Below are positions 15,274 through 24,441 of a DNA stretch of 64,000 nt, piece by piece. Every line of letters begins with the position of its first letter. Position 1 is the first letter of the stretch. Source of the stretch: Demequinaceae bacterium (GTDB lineage Bacteria > Actinomycetota > Actinomycetes > Actinomycetales > Demequinaceae); assembly GCA_016933155.1 (NCBI GenBank), contig JAFGBM010000006.1, positions 1-64,000 on the forward strand, read 5' to 3'. A program made the position numbers and the translations under genes. Below the pieces are notes generated by a model. That model searched no databases, was not told the origin of the DNA, and was given only the letters and a program-made list of their open reading frames with translations.

Positions 15274-15336
15274 AAAGCGACGCCGCAGGTCCCGCTCATC
15301 CGGGCGCGAAACCACGGCGAGGAAGAGCAGCAACCC

Positions 15337-15735
15337 ATGACCATGACCGATCCAATCGCAGACATGCTGACCCGTCTGCGCAACGCGAATGCGGCGCACC
15401 ACGAAACCGTTTCGATGCCCCATTCGAAGCTCAAGGTGGGGATCGCCAAGATCCTCGAGGAGCAGGGGTACATCGAGGGCTCCGTCGTCACCGATGCAGA
15501 AGTGGGCAAGACGCTCACCATTCGCCTCAAGTACGGCCCGAACCGTGAGCGGTCCCTCGCGGGTGTTCGCCGGGTGTCCAAGCCTGGGCTGCGCGTGTAC
15601 GCGAAGTCGACGAACCTTCCCAAGGTCCTCGGCGGTCTAGGGGTTGCCATCCTGTCCACCTCCTCGGGGCTCTTGACGGACCGCGAGGCCGAGAAGAAGG
15701 GCGTGGGCGGGGAAGTCCTCGCCTTCGTCTGGTAG
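15337..15735 (+). CDS. rpsH: 30S ribosomal protein S8
   Basis: Central-domain assembly protein, 132 aa, starting [18 protein letters not shown]. In E. coli S8 autoregulates the spc operon, which is not shown here. The 63-base spacer before it ends with GAAGAG about nine bases upstream of the ATG. The C-terminal [12 protein letters not shown] motif is intact. Confidence 0.98.
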   Translation: MTMTDPIADMLTRLRNANAAHHETVSMPHSKLKVGIAKILEEQGYIEGSVVTDAEVGKTLTIRLKYGPNRERSLAGVRRVSKPGLRVYAKSTNLPKVLGGLGVAILSTSSGLLTDREAEKKGVGGEVLAFVW

Positions 15736-15747
15736 GGGAGGAGAGGA

Positions 15748-16287
15748 ATGTCTCGCATCGGCAAGATGCCCGTCATCATCCCCACCGGGGTGGATGTCGC
15801 TGTCAACGGCGCGACCGTGACGGTGAAGGGCCCCAAGGGCGTCCTTTCCCACGAAGTCGCCAGCCCCATCGTCGTCACCTCGAAGGACGGCGTCGTCGAG
15901 GTGACCCGGCCGGATGACGAGCGAGCCTCTCGTTCGCTTCACGGGCTGACGAGAACGCTGATCGCCAACATGGTGATCGGGGTGACCGAGGGCTACGAGA
16001 AACGCCTCGAGATCGTCGGAACGGGTTACCGCGTCGCCAAGAAGGGCGACGACCTGGAGTTCAACCTGGGCTTCTCCCACCCGGTGCTCGTCAAGGCGCC
16101 CAAGGGGATCACCTTCGTTTCGGAGAACCCGACGAAAGTGGCGGTTCAGGGCATCGACAAGCAGCAGGTTGGCGAGGTGGCGGCAAACATCCGCAAGGTG
16201 CGTCCCCCGGAGCCCTACAAGGGCAAGGGTGTGCGCTACGAGGGTGAGGCCGTCCGCCGCAAGGCCGGAAAGGCGGGGAAGAAGTAG
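15748..16287 (+). CDS. rplF: 50S ribosomal protein L6
   Basis: Protein next to the sarcin-ricin loop and GTPase centre; 179 aa, starting [12 protein letters not shown]. The signature [15 protein letters not shown] near residue 150 is complete. A GGAGAGG ribosome-binding site precedes the ATG, and rplR follows after three bases. Confidence 0.98.
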   Translation: MSRIGKMPVIIPTGVDVAVNGATVTVKGPKGVLSHEVASPIVVTSKDGVVEVTRPDDERASRSLHGLTRTLIANMVIGVTEGYEKRLEIVGTGYRVAKKGDDLEFNLGFSHPVLVKAPKGITFVSENPTKVAVQGIDKQQVGEVAANIRKVRPPEPYKGKGVRYEGEAVRRKAGKAGKK

Positions 16288-16290
16288 ACC

Positions 16291-16662
16291 ATGGGAATCT
16301 CCATTCTGGGCTCCGGTCGTTCCGTGCAGCGCAAGCGGCGGCATTTCAGGCTCCGCAAGCGGATCTCCGGCACACCCTCCCAACCCCGCTTGGTCGTCAC
16401 CCGCTCCTCCCGTCACATCGTGGCGCAGGTGGTGGACGACACCAAGGGCTGCACTCTCGCCTCCGCCTCATCGATCGAGGCGGATATCCGCGCCCTCAAG
16501 GGCGACAAGACCACGAAGGCCACGGCCGTCGGAAAGTTGGTCGCCGATCGGGCGAAGAAGGCCGGCGTGAGCCAGGTCGTCTTCGACCGGGGGGGCAATA
16601 AATACCACGGCCGAGTGGCCGCGGTGGCCGACGGCGCCAGGGAAAGCGGGCTGTCGCTATGA
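16291..16662 (+). CDS. rplR: 50S ribosomal protein L18
   Basis: 5S rRNA-binding protein, 123 aa. It has the basic N-terminus ([15 protein letters not shown]) and the C-terminal [21 protein letters not shown] typical in sequence for the family (given here as landmarks [11 protein letters not shown] and [10 protein letters not shown]). Its neighbours are rplF and rpsE. Confidence 0.97.
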   Translation: MGISILGSGRSVQRKRRHFRLRKRISGTPSQPRLVVTRSSRHIVAQVVDDTKGCTLASASSIEADIRALKGDKTTKATAVGKLVADRAKKAGVSQVVFDRGGNKYHGRVAAVADGARESGLSL

Positions 16663-16692
16663 CCGGGCCAACACTAAGCAAGGATGGATGCA

Positions 16693-17259
16693 ATGGCTGA
16701 GCAGACCAATGACCGCGGCGGTCGCCGCCGACCGACGGAGCCCGAGAACAAGTTCATCGAGCGCGTCGTCGCCATCAATCGCGTGTCCAAGGTCGTCAAG
16801 GGCGGTCGGCGGTTCAACTTCACCGCTCTCGTCGTCGTCGGCGACGGTGACGGTAATGTCGGTGTCGGGTACGGCAAGGCCAAGGAGGTCCCCATCGCGA
16901 TCTCCAAGGGGGTCGAGGAGGCCAAGCGCGCCTTCTTCCGCGTCCCTCGGATCCAGGGCACCATTCCCCACGTAGTCCAGGGCGAGGCTGCGGCCGGGGT
17001 CGTCTTCCTCCGCCCGGCGTCCCCGGGAACCGGGGTTATCGCCGGTGGTCCGGTTCGCGCGGTCCTGGAATGCGCGGGGATTCATGACGTGCTGTCCAAG
17101 TCGCTCGGCTCATCGAATGCGATCAACATCGTTCACGCGACCGTCGCGGCCCTCAAGCAGTTGGAGACGCCGGAAGCCGTCGCGGCTCGTCGGGGAAAGA
17201 CTGTCGAAGAGGTCGCCCCGTCGGCCATGCTGCGGGCTCAGGCGAGGGGGGGCAAGTGA
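16693..17259 (+). CDS. rpsE: 30S ribosomal protein S5
   Basis: Decoding-fidelity protein of the 30S body; 188 aa from ATG 16693 ([10 protein letters not shown]). An in-frame ATG at 16684 abuts the AAGGA at 16679-16683, so 16693 with a nine-base spacing is preferred. The [18 protein letters not shown] motif and [11 protein letters not shown] are present. The stop overlaps rpmD by one base. Confidence 0.96.
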   Translation: MAEQTNDRGGRRRPTEPENKFIERVVAINRVSKVVKGGRRFNFTALVVVGDGDGNVGVGYGKAKEVPIAISKGVEEAKRAFFRVPRIQGTIPHVVQGEAAAGVVFLRPASPGTGVIAGGPVRAVLECAGIHDVLSKSLGSSNAINIVHATVAALKQLETPEAVAARRGKTVEEVAPSAMLRAQARGGK

Positions 17260-17441
17260 TGGCTCGGCTAAAGATCACTCAGAAGAAGTCGGTCATCGGC
17301 ACTAAGCCGAATCACCGCGAGACCCTTCGCACCCTGGGTTTGAAACGCATCGGCGACATCGTCGTCAAGGAGGACCGCCCGGAGATCCGGGGAATGATTC
17401 GTACGGTGGCCTTCATGGTCTCCGTGGAGGAGGTTGAGTAA
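17259..17441 (+). CDS. rpmD: 50S ribosomal protein L30
   Basis: Small large-subunit protein, 60 aa, starting [14 protein letters not shown]. The ATG at 17259 overlaps the rpsE stop. The GTG three bases earlier is also in frame but less likely. Its stop shares a base with rplO (TAATG), which supports the long rplO start. Confidence 0.95.
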   Translation: MARLKITQKKSVIGTKPNHRETLRTLGLKRIGDIVVKEDRPEIRGMIRTVAFMVSVEEVE

Positions 17442-18124
17442 TGGCCGAGGCTAAGAAGCCGGCGACCAGCGCGTCGGCGAAGACGACCACGGCCAAGGCC
17501 GCGGCCTCGGGGAAACCTGCGGCGACGAAGCCCGCAGCCAAGCCGGCGACCGCGAAGCCCGCAGCCAAGCCGGCGACCGCGAAGCCCGCGGCCGTCAAGG
17601 CCACGACCGCCAAGGCCGCCGCTGGGAAGCCGAAGACCCCCAGCGCCAAGAAGCCGAAGGCGCCGGTGGTCAAGGTCGACACTCTCCGGATGCATCACCT
17701 GAGGCCGGCTGAGGGTGCCAATACCCCCAAGACCAGGGTCGGACGCGGCGAAGGGGGCAAGCGCGGGAAGACCGCGGGTCGGGGAACCAAGGGCACGGGT
17801 GCTCGCTACCAGGTCTCCCCGCGGTTCGAGGGCGGCCAGACCCCCATCCACATGCGGATCCCGAAGCTCCGGGGCTTCACGAGTCCCTTCAAGGTGACCT
17901 ATCAGGTGGTCAACCTTTCGTCGCTCGCGGGTTTGTATCCCAAGGGCGGAGAGGTGACCAAGGCCGATCTCGTGGCCAAGGGTGCCGTACGCAAGAATGA
18001 GCCGGTCAAGATCCTCGGAGACGGCGACATCGCGGTCAAGTTCACGATCGTCGACGCCGATCGGGTTTCACGGTCGGCGCGGTCGAAAATCGAGGCCGCT
18101 GGCGGTTCGGTCAATCAGGATTAG
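17441..18124 (+). CDS. rplO: 50S ribosomal protein L15 with long Lys/Ala-rich N-terminal extension
   Basis: Late-assembly protein of the large subunit. Residues 84-227 ([10 protein letters not shown] onward, with [18 protein letters not shown]) are a normal L15 of about 144 aa. Residues 1-83 are an added low-complexity segment of Lys, Ala, Pro and Thr with KPAAKPATA repeats, resembling the tails of histone H1-like bacterial proteins. At DNA level a 27-base unit is tandemly repeated exactly (17527-17553 and 17554-17580). The start at 17441 overlaps the rpmD stop, and no ribosome-binding site precedes the internal ATG at 17690, so the extension is probably translated. Confidence 0.93.
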   Translation: MAEAKKPATSASAKTTTAKAAASGKPAATKPAAKPATAKPAAKPATAKPAAVKATTAKAAAGKPKTPSAKKPKAPVVKVDTLRMHHLRPAEGANTPKTRVGRGEGGKRGKTAGRGTKGTGARYQVSPRFEGGQTPIHMRIPKLRGFTSPFKVTYQVVNLSSLAGLYPKGGEVTKADLVAKGAVRKNEPVKILGDGDIAVKFTIVDADRVSRSARSKIEAAGGSVNQD

Positions 18125-18181
18125 AGTCGAGGGGGTCCCTTCCAGGGGCTCAACCGGCACAACGGACGAGGGAGAGGATCA

Positions 18182-19480
18182 ATGCTCGGCGGCTTCGTGA
18201 ACGCGCTTCGGACACCGGACCTCCGTCGGAAGATCTTCTTCACCCTCGGGATCCTCGCCCTCTACCGGTTCGGCTGCGCCATCCCCACCCCGGGCGTCGA
18301 CTACGGCAACCTCGAGGAGTGCCTGGCCTCCGGGGATCAGAGCGGGTTCTTCCAGATCATCAACCTCTTCACCGGGGGGGCGCTCACGCGCCTGTCCGTC
18401 TTCGCCCTGGGGGTCATGCCGTACATCACGGCGAGCATCATGATCCAGTTGCTCCGGACGCTCGTCCCGAGGTTCCAGGAGTTGCACAGCCAGGGCGCGG
18501 AGGGGCAGGCCAAACTGACCCAGTACACCCGCTACGTCACGATCGGTTTCTCGGCCCTTCAGGCGGCCTCGTACATCACCCTGGCGCGGAACGGCGGGCT
18601 GTACGGCGGGCCGTGCCCGAACCCGGTTATCCCCGACACCTCCTGGTCGAGGATCCTGATCATGATCCTGACCATGACGGCGGGCACCGTCCTCATCATG
18701 TGGCTCGGGGAGCGGATCACCGAGCGTGGCCTGGGCAACGGGATGTCCCTCCTGATTTTCGTCTCTATCGCCTCGGGCTTGCCCTCCACCGGCTATATCG
18801 TCGCCAAGTCCGACTCCTCCTACGCGTGGTTCTGGGTGCTCCTGACGATCGTCGGGGTCCTCGCCACCGTCGTCTACGTCGAGCAGTCCCAGCGACGGAT
18901 CCCGGTCCAATACGCCAAGCGGATGGTCGGACGGAAGATGCTCGGGGGGTCCTCCACCTACATTCCCATCCGCATCAACATGGCCGGCGTCATCCCCATC
19001 ATCTTCGCCGCGTCCCTCCTGAGCCTGCCCCAACTCATCGTGCAGTTCGCCGGGGACAACGCCGCAGCGTGGGTGAGATGGGTCAACATCCATGTCGCCC
19101 AAACGGGCGAGCCCCTCAACAACCTGTTCTACGTCCTCCTCATCCTCTTCTTCTGCTACTTCTACACCTCCATCACCTTCAACCCCGACGAGGTCGCCGA
19201 GAACATGAAGAAGTACGGCGGCTTCATCCCCGGCATCCGCCCGGGCAAGCCGACGGCCGAGTACCTCGATTACGTCCTCTCCCGCATCACCTTCGCGGGT
19301 TCGCTCTACCTGGCGACGGTCGCCCTCGCCCCGGTCCTGGTCTTCAAGTGGCTCGGGTTGGGTACGCAAGTGGGGCTGGGCGGTTCGTCCCTCATCATCA
19401 TCGTCGGCGTCGGGCTCGACACCGTCCGGCGCATCCAGTCCCAGTTGGAGCGCCGTCACTACGAAGGGTTCCTCAAATGA
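18182..19480 (+). CDS. secY: Protein translocase subunit SecY
   Basis: Channel subunit of the SecYEG translocon in the cytoplasmic membrane; 432 aa with about ten hydrophobic segments, from FFTLGILALYRFG near residue 20 onward. Conserved landmarks are GIMPYI-like GVMPYITASIM near residue 78 and the cytoplasmic loop NPDEVAENMKKYGGFIPGIR near 335-355. The ATG at 18182 follows GGGAGAGG. It overlaps adk by four bases. Confidence 0.98.
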   Translation: MLGGFVNALRTPDLRRKIFFTLGILALYRFGCAIPTPGVDYGNLEECLASGDQSGFFQIINLFTGGALTRLSVFALGVMPYITASIMIQLLRTLVPRFQELHSQGAEGQAKLTQYTRYVTIGFSALQAASYITLARNGGLYGGPCPNPVIPDTSWSRILIMILTMTAGTVLIMWLGERITERGLGNGMSLLIFVSIASGLPSTGYIVAKSDSSYAWFWVLLTIVGVLATVVYVEQSQRRIPVQYAKRMVGRKMLGGSSTYIPIRINMAGVIPIIFAASLLSLPQLIVQFAGDNAAAWVRWVNIHVAQTGEPLNNLFYVLLILFFCYFYTSITFNPDEVAENMKKYGGFIPGIRPGKPTAEYLDYVLSRITFAGSLYLATVALAPVLVFKWLGLGTQVGLGGSSLIIIVGVGLDTVRRIQSQLERRHYEGFLK

Positions 19481-20052
19481 TGCGCACGGTTCTTTTCGGT
19501 CCCCCCGGAGCGGGCAAGGGCACGCAGGCCGCAAGGCTCGCCGAGCGATTCGGGATCCCGGCGATCTCCACGGGCGACATCTTCCGCGCCAATGTGGGCC
19601 AGGGGACCGCGTTGGGGCTCGAGGCCAAGGAATACATGGATGCGGGGCTCCTGGTGCCGGATTCGGTGACGAATGCCATGGTTCGCGACCGGCTGACGTG
19701 GGCCGACGCCGCCGAGGGTTTCCTCCTCGACGGGTACCCCAGAAACCCCGACCAGGCGAGGGAGCTCGAATCGATGCTCGACGACGCCGGCGTATCCCTG
19801 GATGTCGTACTCGAGATCACGGCCGATGTCGACGAGGTGACCCGGAGGCTTCTTAGCCGTGCCGAGATCGAAGGACGTGCGGACGATACCGAGCCCGTGA
19901 TCCGGCGCAGGCTCGAGGTGTATGCCGAGAGCACGGCCCCCTTGGCGGACTTCTATCGGGAACGGGGCCTCCTCGTACAGGTTGACGGAATCGGGGAGAT
20001 CGACGAGGTCACTTCGCGCCTGGTCGAGGCGATCAGCGACTCCTCTGCTTGA
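19477..20052 (+). CDS. adk: Adenylate kinase (short-LID form)
   Basis: Interconverts AMP + ATP and 2 ADP. 191 aa, with the P-loop GPPGAGKGT at residues 8-16, the NMP-binding ISTGDIFRANV and the LLDGYPRN motif. The LID region is short, without zinc cysteines, as in other actinobacterial enzymes of this size. Two adjacent ATGs (19477, 19480) are possible; 19477 gives an ATGA overlap with secY. The usual neighbour map (methionine aminopeptidase) does not follow. Confidence 0.97.
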   Translation: MMRTVLFGPPGAGKGTQAARLAERFGIPAISTGDIFRANVGQGTALGLEAKEYMDAGLLVPDSVTNAMVRDRLTWADAAEGFLLDGYPRNPDQARELESMLDDAGVSLDVVLEITADVDEVTRRLLSRAEIEGRADDTEPVIRRRLEVYAESTAPLADFYRERGLLVQVDGIGEIDEVTSRLVEAISDSSA

Positions 20053-20124
20053 GGCCCGGGAGCCGGAACGGTTGTGCGGTTCGGCCCGTTGGTTCGACAT
20101 GGGTCGAGAAGGGCATGACGCGCA

Positions 20125-20140
20125 TGTGATGATCATCACA
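20125..20140. promoter_or_regulatory. Perfect CRP/GlxR-type palindrome
   Basis: TGTGATGATCATCACA is a perfect 16-base palindrome matching the CRP-family consensus TGTGA-N6-TCACA. It lies in the 186-base gap between adk and the LRV-repeat gene, centred about 75 bases before the start site implied by TACGAT at 20196-20201. This suits activation of the downstream gene by a CRP/GlxR homologue. The regulator itself is not in the window. Confidence 0.55.
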
Positions 20141-20238
20141 AGTCCAATCTGTCGCGTACATCACAAACATGTATGAGACGTCCGGCAAACCCTCCTACGA
20201 TGAGGGGAGACGGAAGTGGATGGAAGGTGAATCACACT

Positions 20239-20553
20239 ATGGCTCTGGGAATGTCTCCAGCGAAGCGGACGACAGATGACGTAGCGCGCGCCCTCGACCC
20301 TGCTGTGACGGGCGTCGAACTCCTACCACTCGCGGTTCACCGCGATCCAGCCGTGCGTGTGGCCGTTGCCTCGCGCACCGACTGCCCCATGGGAGCCCTC
20401 CTGGCCCTGGGGCACGACCGGAGTCCCGAGGTTCTCTCGGCGTTGATCCGCAACGCCCGGGCCCCCGAGACCCTTATCCGACAACTGGCCGAGCACAAGA
20501 AGGCTGAGATTCGTGACGCGGCCCTGATGAGACTGAAGACGACCTTCCGCTGA
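20239..20553 (+). CDS. Small LRV/HEAT-like helical repeat protein
   Basis: 104 aa from ATG 20239, with GGAAGG at 20222-20227; a GTG at 20227 is also possible. The middle and C-terminal parts consist of short alpha-helical repeats of the leucine-rich-variant type: LAVHRDPAVRVAVASRTDCP, then LIRNARAPETLIRQLAEHKK, then AEIRDAALMRLK. No catalytic motif, signal peptide or membrane segment is seen, so it is probably a small scaffold or interaction protein. It sits alone between the spc and alpha ribosomal operons, with its own promoter region, a CRP-like site upstream and a terminator behind it. The function is unknown. Confidence 0.8.
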   Translation: MALGMSPAKRTTDDVARALDPAVTGVELLPLAVHRDPAVRVAVASRTDCPMGALLALGHDRSPEVLSALIRNARAPETLIRQLAEHKKAEIRDAALMRLKTTFR

Positions 20554-20575
20554 ACTCACTCCTCCTTTGACTCAG

Positions 20576-20603
20576 CTGCGCACCGATCATCATCGGTGCG
20601 CAG
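20576..20603 (+). terminator. Terminator after the LRV-repeat gene
   Basis: A perfect 12-bp stem (20576-20587 with 20592-20603) with a CATC loop starts 22 bases after the stop codon. It is followed immediately by the infA promoter, so it insulates the alpha operon. Confidence 0.75.
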
Positions 20604-20665
20604 TTGAATTCTGGGCCCGGAGTCCCCTATAGTTGTGGGTCGGGCGTTTTTTCGTGCCCGAACCC
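20604..20665 (+). promoter_or_regulatory. infA promoter and 5'-terminal leader hairpin
   Basis: TTGAAT (20604-20609) and TATAGT (20628-20633) with an 18-base spacer form a near-consensus promoter with a start expected near 20640. The transcript would begin within a hairpin: GGGT and CGGGC at 20637-20645 pair with GCCCG and AACCC at 20656-20665 with one bulged A, around a loop with six Ts. Confidence 0.65.
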
Positions 20666-20688
20666 TGTTCACCAACGTTAGTGGAGTC

Positions 20689-20910
20689 ATGGCCAAGAAG
20701 GACGGCGTCATCGAGATTGAAGGCACCGTGGTCGAGTCATTGCCAAACGCGTCGTTCCGCGTGGAACTCACGAATGGCCATCTCGTCCTCGCCCATATCT
20801 CGGGGAAGATGCGCCAGCACTACATCCGGATCCTTCCAGAGGACCGCGTAGTGGTGGAGTTGACCCCCTATGACCTGTCCCGAGGCCGCATCGTCTACCG
20901 CTACAAGTAG
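20689..20910 (+). CDS. infA: Translation initiation factor IF-1
   Basis: S1/OB-fold factor that occupies the 30S A site during initiation; 73 aa, the standard length. [20 protein letters not shown] and the [15 protein letters not shown] region are typical. ATG 20689 is chosen over upstream in-frame starts because it matches the family start and follows GTGGAG. It heads the alpha operon. Confidence 0.98.
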   Translation: MAKKDGVIEIEGTVVESLPNASFRVELTNGHLVLAHISGKMRQHYIRILPEDRVVVELTPYDLSRGRIVYRYK

Positions 20911-20959
20911 AGCCGTCGGTGACGCAACCGCGTCACGCCGTCGGCGGCAAGGAATGAGA

Positions 20960-21073
20960 ATGAAGGTCAAGCCCAGCGTCAAGCCGATTTGCGACAAGTG
21001 CAAGGTGATCCGTCGCGGCGGACGCGTTATGGTCATCTGCGAGAACCAGCGTCATAAGCAGCGCCAGGGCTAG
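20960..21073 (+). CDS. rpmJ: 50S ribosomal protein L36 (zinc-binding)
   Basis: 37-aa C+ form starting [20 protein letters not shown]. Cys11, Cys14, Cys27 and His32 form the zinc ribbon. The ATG at 20960 follows AAGGAATGAGA. The 103 bases before rpsM contain a GC hairpin (about 21099-21119) that may be a leader or weak terminator. Confidence 0.97.
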   Translation: MKVKPSVKPICDKCKVIRRGGRVMVICENQRHKQRQG

Positions 21074-21176
21074 GAAAGCGACCCGTCACAGCTTGATACC
21101 CCCGGCTCGGAGGCCGGGGCCCTTCCAAGGGGACGACGGGACGGAAGACCTCCGATGAGTAGTGGAGCGAAACAGA

Positions 21177-21548
21177 ATGGCTCGAATCGTCGGCGTCGAT
21201 CTCCCGCGCGAGAAGCGCGTTGAGGTGGCGCTCACCTACATCTTCGGCATTGGCCGAACCAGGGCGAATCAGATCCTCAAAGCCACGGGAGTCGATCCTG
21301 AGGCGAGGGTCAAGGACCTCCCCGAGGATGCCCTCGTCAGCATCCGTGACTACATCGAGGCCAACTTTCGCGTGGAGGGCGATCTCCGTCGCGAGGTTCA
21401 GGCCGACATTCGCCGCAAGGTGGAGATCGGCTCGTATCAGGGGATACGGCACCGGAGGGGCATGACCGTCCGGGGTCAACGCACCAAGACCAACGCCCGC
21501 ACCCGCAAGGGTCCCAAGAAGACCGTCGCCGGAAAGAAGAAGGCATAA
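21177..21548 (+). CDS. rpsM: 30S ribosomal protein S13
   Basis: Head protein contacting the large subunit and P-site tRNA; 123 aa. ATG 21177 ([21 protein letters not shown], beginning of the family consensus) has GGAG at 21164-21167; an in-frame ATG at 21162 would lack a site. The [16 protein letters not shown] tail is typical. It overlaps rpsK by one base. Confidence 0.96.
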   Translation: MARIVGVDLPREKRVEVALTYIFGIGRTRANQILKATGVDPEARVKDLPEDALVSIRDYIEANFRVEGDLRREVQADIRRKVEIGSYQGIRHRRGMTVRGQRTKTNARTRKGPKKTVAGKKKA

Positions 21549-21937
21549 TGGCCGCCCCAACACGCAAGCCTCGCAAGAAGATCAAGAAGACCGTGGAGCA
21601 CGGTCAGGCGCACATCAAGTCCACCTTCAACAACACCATCATCTCGATCACCGATCCCTCGGGGGCCGTGGTGTCCTGGTCCTCGTCCGGTCAGGTCGGG
21701 TACAAGGGCTCACGCAAGTCGACGCCGTTCGCGGCGCAGCTTGCCGCCGAGGCTGCGGCCCGCAAGGCCCGCGATGCCGGTATGACGAAGGTCGATGTGT
21801 TCGTCAAGGGACCCGGCTCCGGTCGGGATACCGCCATCCGTTCCCTCACCGCGGCTGGACTCGACGTCACCTCCATCCGGGACGTGACCCCCCAAGCCCA
21901 CAACGGCTGCCGCCCACCCAAGCGTCGTCGCAACTAG
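21548..21937 (+). CDS. rpsK: 30S ribosomal protein S11
   Basis: Platform protein forming part of the mRNA exit channel; 129 aa. [20 protein letters not shown] and the C-terminal [17 protein letters not shown] identify it. The next gene is rpoA: rpsD, which follows rpsK in most actinobacteria, is absent here. Confidence 0.98.
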   Translation: MAAPTRKPRKKIKKTVEHGQAHIKSTFNNTIISITDPSGAVVSWSSSGQVGYKGSRKSTPFAAQLAAEAAARKARDAGMTKVDVFVKGPGSGRDTAIRSLTAAGLDVTSIRDVTPQAHNGCRPPKRRRN

Positions 21938-22029
21938 TCCTTCCATCTCCAAACTCCATACGCCCCCGGCGGATGTGCGCGGGGGGCACCGCGAGCATCA
22001 AATAGCGGGTGCTCGGAAAGGAAACCACC

Positions 22030-23022
22030 GTGCTCATTGCACAGCGCCCCACCCTCACCGAGAAGGTCATCTCGGAGAACCGGTCGCAGTTCTCCCTGAA
22101 GCCCCTTGAGCCGGGCTTCGGCTATACCCTGGGAAACTCTCTCCGGCGGACGCTTCTGTCCTCCATCCCCGGCGCGGCGGTCACCTCCGTCCGCTTCGAG
22201 GGGGTCCTGCACGAGTTCACGACCATCGAGGGGGTGAAGGAGGACGTCACTGAGATCCTCCTGAACCTCAAAGGCCTCGTCGTCTCCTCGACGAGCGAGG
22301 AACCGGTCATCATGTACCTCCGCAAGAGCGGCGCCGGTGCCGTGACGGCGGCGGACATCGCGCCGCCCGCGGGTGTCGAGATTCACAATCCCGACCTGCA
22401 CATCGCCACGCTCAACGCCAAGGCCAAGTTCGAGGTGGAGTTGACGGTCGAGCGGGGCCGGGGATACGTTCCGGCCACCCTCAACAAGCAGTACGACGCC
22501 GAGATCGGCCAGATTCCCGTCGACTCGATCTACTCTCCGGTCCTCAAGGTCACATATCGGGTCGAGGCGACCCGTGTCGCCCAGCGGACGGACTTCGATG
22601 AGCTCATCCTCGACGTGGAGACCAAGTCCTCCATGACGGCCAGGGATGCGCTCGCTTCGGCGGGGGCGACCCTCGTCGAGTTGTTCTCGCTCGTCCGTGG
22701 GCTCAACGAAGAGGCCGAGGGCATCGAGATCGGCCCGCCGGAGTCCGACGCATCGCTCGAGGAGGACTACAACCTCCCCGTCGAGGAACTCAACCTCACC
22801 CAGCGGTCCTACAACTGCCTCAAGCGCGAGGGAATCCACACCGTCGGTGAGTTGACCGCTCGGAGCGAGGCCGACCTCATGGACATCAGAAACTTCGGCC
22901 AGAAGTCCATCTCCGAGGTCAAGGAGAGGCTGGTTGACCTTGGGCTCTCGCTCAAGGATTCCGCTGTGGAATACGACCCGTCGGCGACGGGTGTGTACTT
23001 CTCGGGTAACGACGAGATCTAG
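22030..23022 (+). CDS. rpoA: RNA polymerase alpha subunit
   Basis: Assembly scaffold of RNA polymerase and target of activators; 330 aa. The GTG at 22030 ([13 protein letters not shown]) fits the family and follows AAGGAA. The N-terminal dimerisation domain carries [20 protein letters not shown]. The C-terminal domain (about 250-310) carries [19 protein letters not shown]. rplQ starts seven bases after the stop. Confidence 0.98.
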   Translation: MLIAQRPTLTEKVISENRSQFSLKPLEPGFGYTLGNSLRRTLLSSIPGAAVTSVRFEGVLHEFTTIEGVKEDVTEILLNLKGLVVSSTSEEPVIMYLRKSGAGAVTAADIAPPAGVEIHNPDLHIATLNAKAKFEVELTVERGRGYVPATLNKQYDAEIGQIPVDSIYSPVLKVTYRVEATRVAQRTDFDELILDVETKSSMTARDALASAGATLVELFSLVRGLNEEAEGIEIGPPESDASLEEDYNLPVEELNLTQRSYNCLKREGIHTVGELTARSEADLMDIRNFGQKSISEVKERLVDLGLSLKDSAVEYDPSATGVYFSGNDEI

Positions 23023-23029
23023 GAGAACC

Positions 23030-23530
23030 ATGCCCACACCCACCAAGGGTGCCCGCCTGGGCGGCGGGCCCGCGCACGAACGGCTCATCATCGCGAACCT
23101 CGCCCAAAGCCTGTTCCAGCATGGCCGGGTGACGACGACGCTTGCCAAGGCACGTCGTATCCGTCCGTACGCGGAGAGGCTTGTCACCCTCGCCAAGCGA
23201 GGCGACCTCGCCTCTCGTCGGAAGGTCATGGGTGTCATCAGCGACAAGGGCGTCGTCCACGTCCTGTTCACCCAGATCGCGCCCGCCTTCGCCGAAAGGC
23301 AGGGGGGCTACACCCGTATCGTCAAAGTCGGGGTCAGGAAGGGCGACAACGCCCCGATGGCGGTGATCGAACTCGTCGACGGCGCGGAGAGCCTCAAGCA
23401 GGCCGTCGTCTCCGAGGCCGCCCGCGCTGCAGCCCAGGGGTCCGAGGCCCCGGCGAAGGCCGAGAAAAAGGCCCCTACCAAGAAGGCCCCGGCCAAGAAG
23501 GCCGTCAGCGCTGAGAAGGACGCCGAGTAG
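23030..23530 (+). CDS. rplQ: 50S ribosomal protein L17
   Basis: Tunnel-exit protein, 166 aa. The core ([40 protein letters not shown]) fills about residues 1-120. The tail after about 130 is Lys/Ala-rich ([20 protein letters not shown]), a smaller version of the rplO extension. ATG 23030 follows AGGAGAACC. Confidence 0.97.
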   Translation: MPTPTKGARLGGGPAHERLIIANLAQSLFQHGRVTTTLAKARRIRPYAERLVTLAKRGDLASRRKVMGVISDKGVVHVLFTQIAPAFAERQGGYTRIVKVGVRKGDNAPMAVIELVDGAESLKQAVVSEAARAAAQGSEAPAKAEKKAPTKKAPAKKAVSAEKDAE

Positions 23531-23545
23531 GAGCGGAGGCGGATC

Positions 23546-24409
23546 GTGACGACCGGTACTCCCGACGTCAGGGTCCGCCTCGACCTTTCCTACGACGGCA
23601 CGGACTTCTCCGGATGGGCCGTTCAGCCCAGACTGCGCACGGTTCAGGGGGTCGTGGAGGAGGGGCTTGCCCGCATCGTCAGGGGCCACCGTCCCCGCCT
23701 GACCGTGGCGGGCCGAACCGATGCCGGGGTCCACGCCAGTGGCCAGGTGGCCCACCTCGACCTTACCGCCTCGGCCTGGGCGGCCCTGCCCGGCCGGTCC
23801 GTCCGAACCCCTGAAGCTGCGTTCGTCGATCGGCTGGGAGGGGTCCTTCCGGGAGACGTCCTGGTCCGACGCGCGTCCCTTGCCCCCGAGGGATTCGATG
23901 CTCGATTCTCGGCGGTCGAGAGGCGATACTCCTACCGGGTGAGCGACCGTCCGGAGACCAGGGATCCCCTCACCCGGAGGACGGTCCTGTGGGCCAAGAA
24001 TCCGCTCGACCTCGCGCTCCTCACCGAGGCCTCCGACGCCCTCACCGGTCTGCGAGACTTCGCGGCTTTCTGCCGATCGAGAGAGGGCTCGACGACCATT
24101 CGAACCCTCCTGGAGTTCTCCTGGAGGAGGGAGGATCGGGGGCCCGACGCCGGATTGGTCGTCGCGACCGTTCGCGCGGATGCCTTCTGCCATTCCATGG
24201 TGAGGTCGCTCGTCGGTGCCGTCCTCGCCGTCGGCGAGGGGAGAAGGGACCTGTGTTGGCTGATGGAGGTCGCCGAGTCGCCCAGGAGGACTCCGCGCAT
24301 TTCGGTGGCGGCCCCCCATGGCCTTACCCTCGAGGAAGTGGTGTATCCACCGGACAATGAGGTGGCCTCGCGGGCGGAGTCGACGAGGGCCCGTCGGGCC
24401 CTGGATTGA
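23546..24409 (+). CDS. truA: tRNA pseudouridine(38-40) synthase TruA
   Basis: Isomerises uridines 38-40 in the anticodon stem-loop of many tRNAs. 287 aa from GTG 23546. The catalytic aspartate is Asp59 in [34 protein letters not shown] near residue 11 and FRAFCR-like [17 protein letters not shown] are further landmarks. It is placed at the end of the alpha operon as in many actinobacteria. Its stop codon lies within the -35 of the rplM promoter. Confidence 0.96.
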   Translation: MTTGTPDVRVRLDLSYDGTDFSGWAVQPRLRTVQGVVEEGLARIVRGHRPRLTVAGRTDAGVHASGQVAHLDLTASAWAALPGRSVRTPEAAFVDRLGGVLPGDVLVRRASLAPEGFDARFSAVERRYSYRVSDRPETRDPLTRRTVLWAKNPLDLALLTEASDALTGLRDFAAFCRSREGSTTIRTLLEFSWRREDRGPDAGLVVATVRADAFCHSMVRSLVGAVLAVGEGRRDLCWLMEVAESPRRTPRISVAAPHGLTLEEVVYPPDNEVASRAESTRARRALD

Positions 24410-24435
24410 CCCGCCCGGTTCTCCAACGGTATGCT
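24406..24435 (+). promoter_or_regulatory. Promoter of rplM-rpsI
   Basis: TTGACC (24406-24411) and TATGCT (24430-24435) are separated by 18 bases. The -35 overlaps the truA stop codon. A start near 24442 leaves a leader of about 105 bases before rplM. Confidence 0.7.
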
Positions 24436-24441
24436 GTGGGG

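Noticed and set aside
17527-17593. Tandem repeats in rplO considered as a CRISPR or minisatellite
   Set aside because: The repeats are in frame, code for Lys/Ala/Pro motifs, and have no spacers; they are part of the L15 extension.
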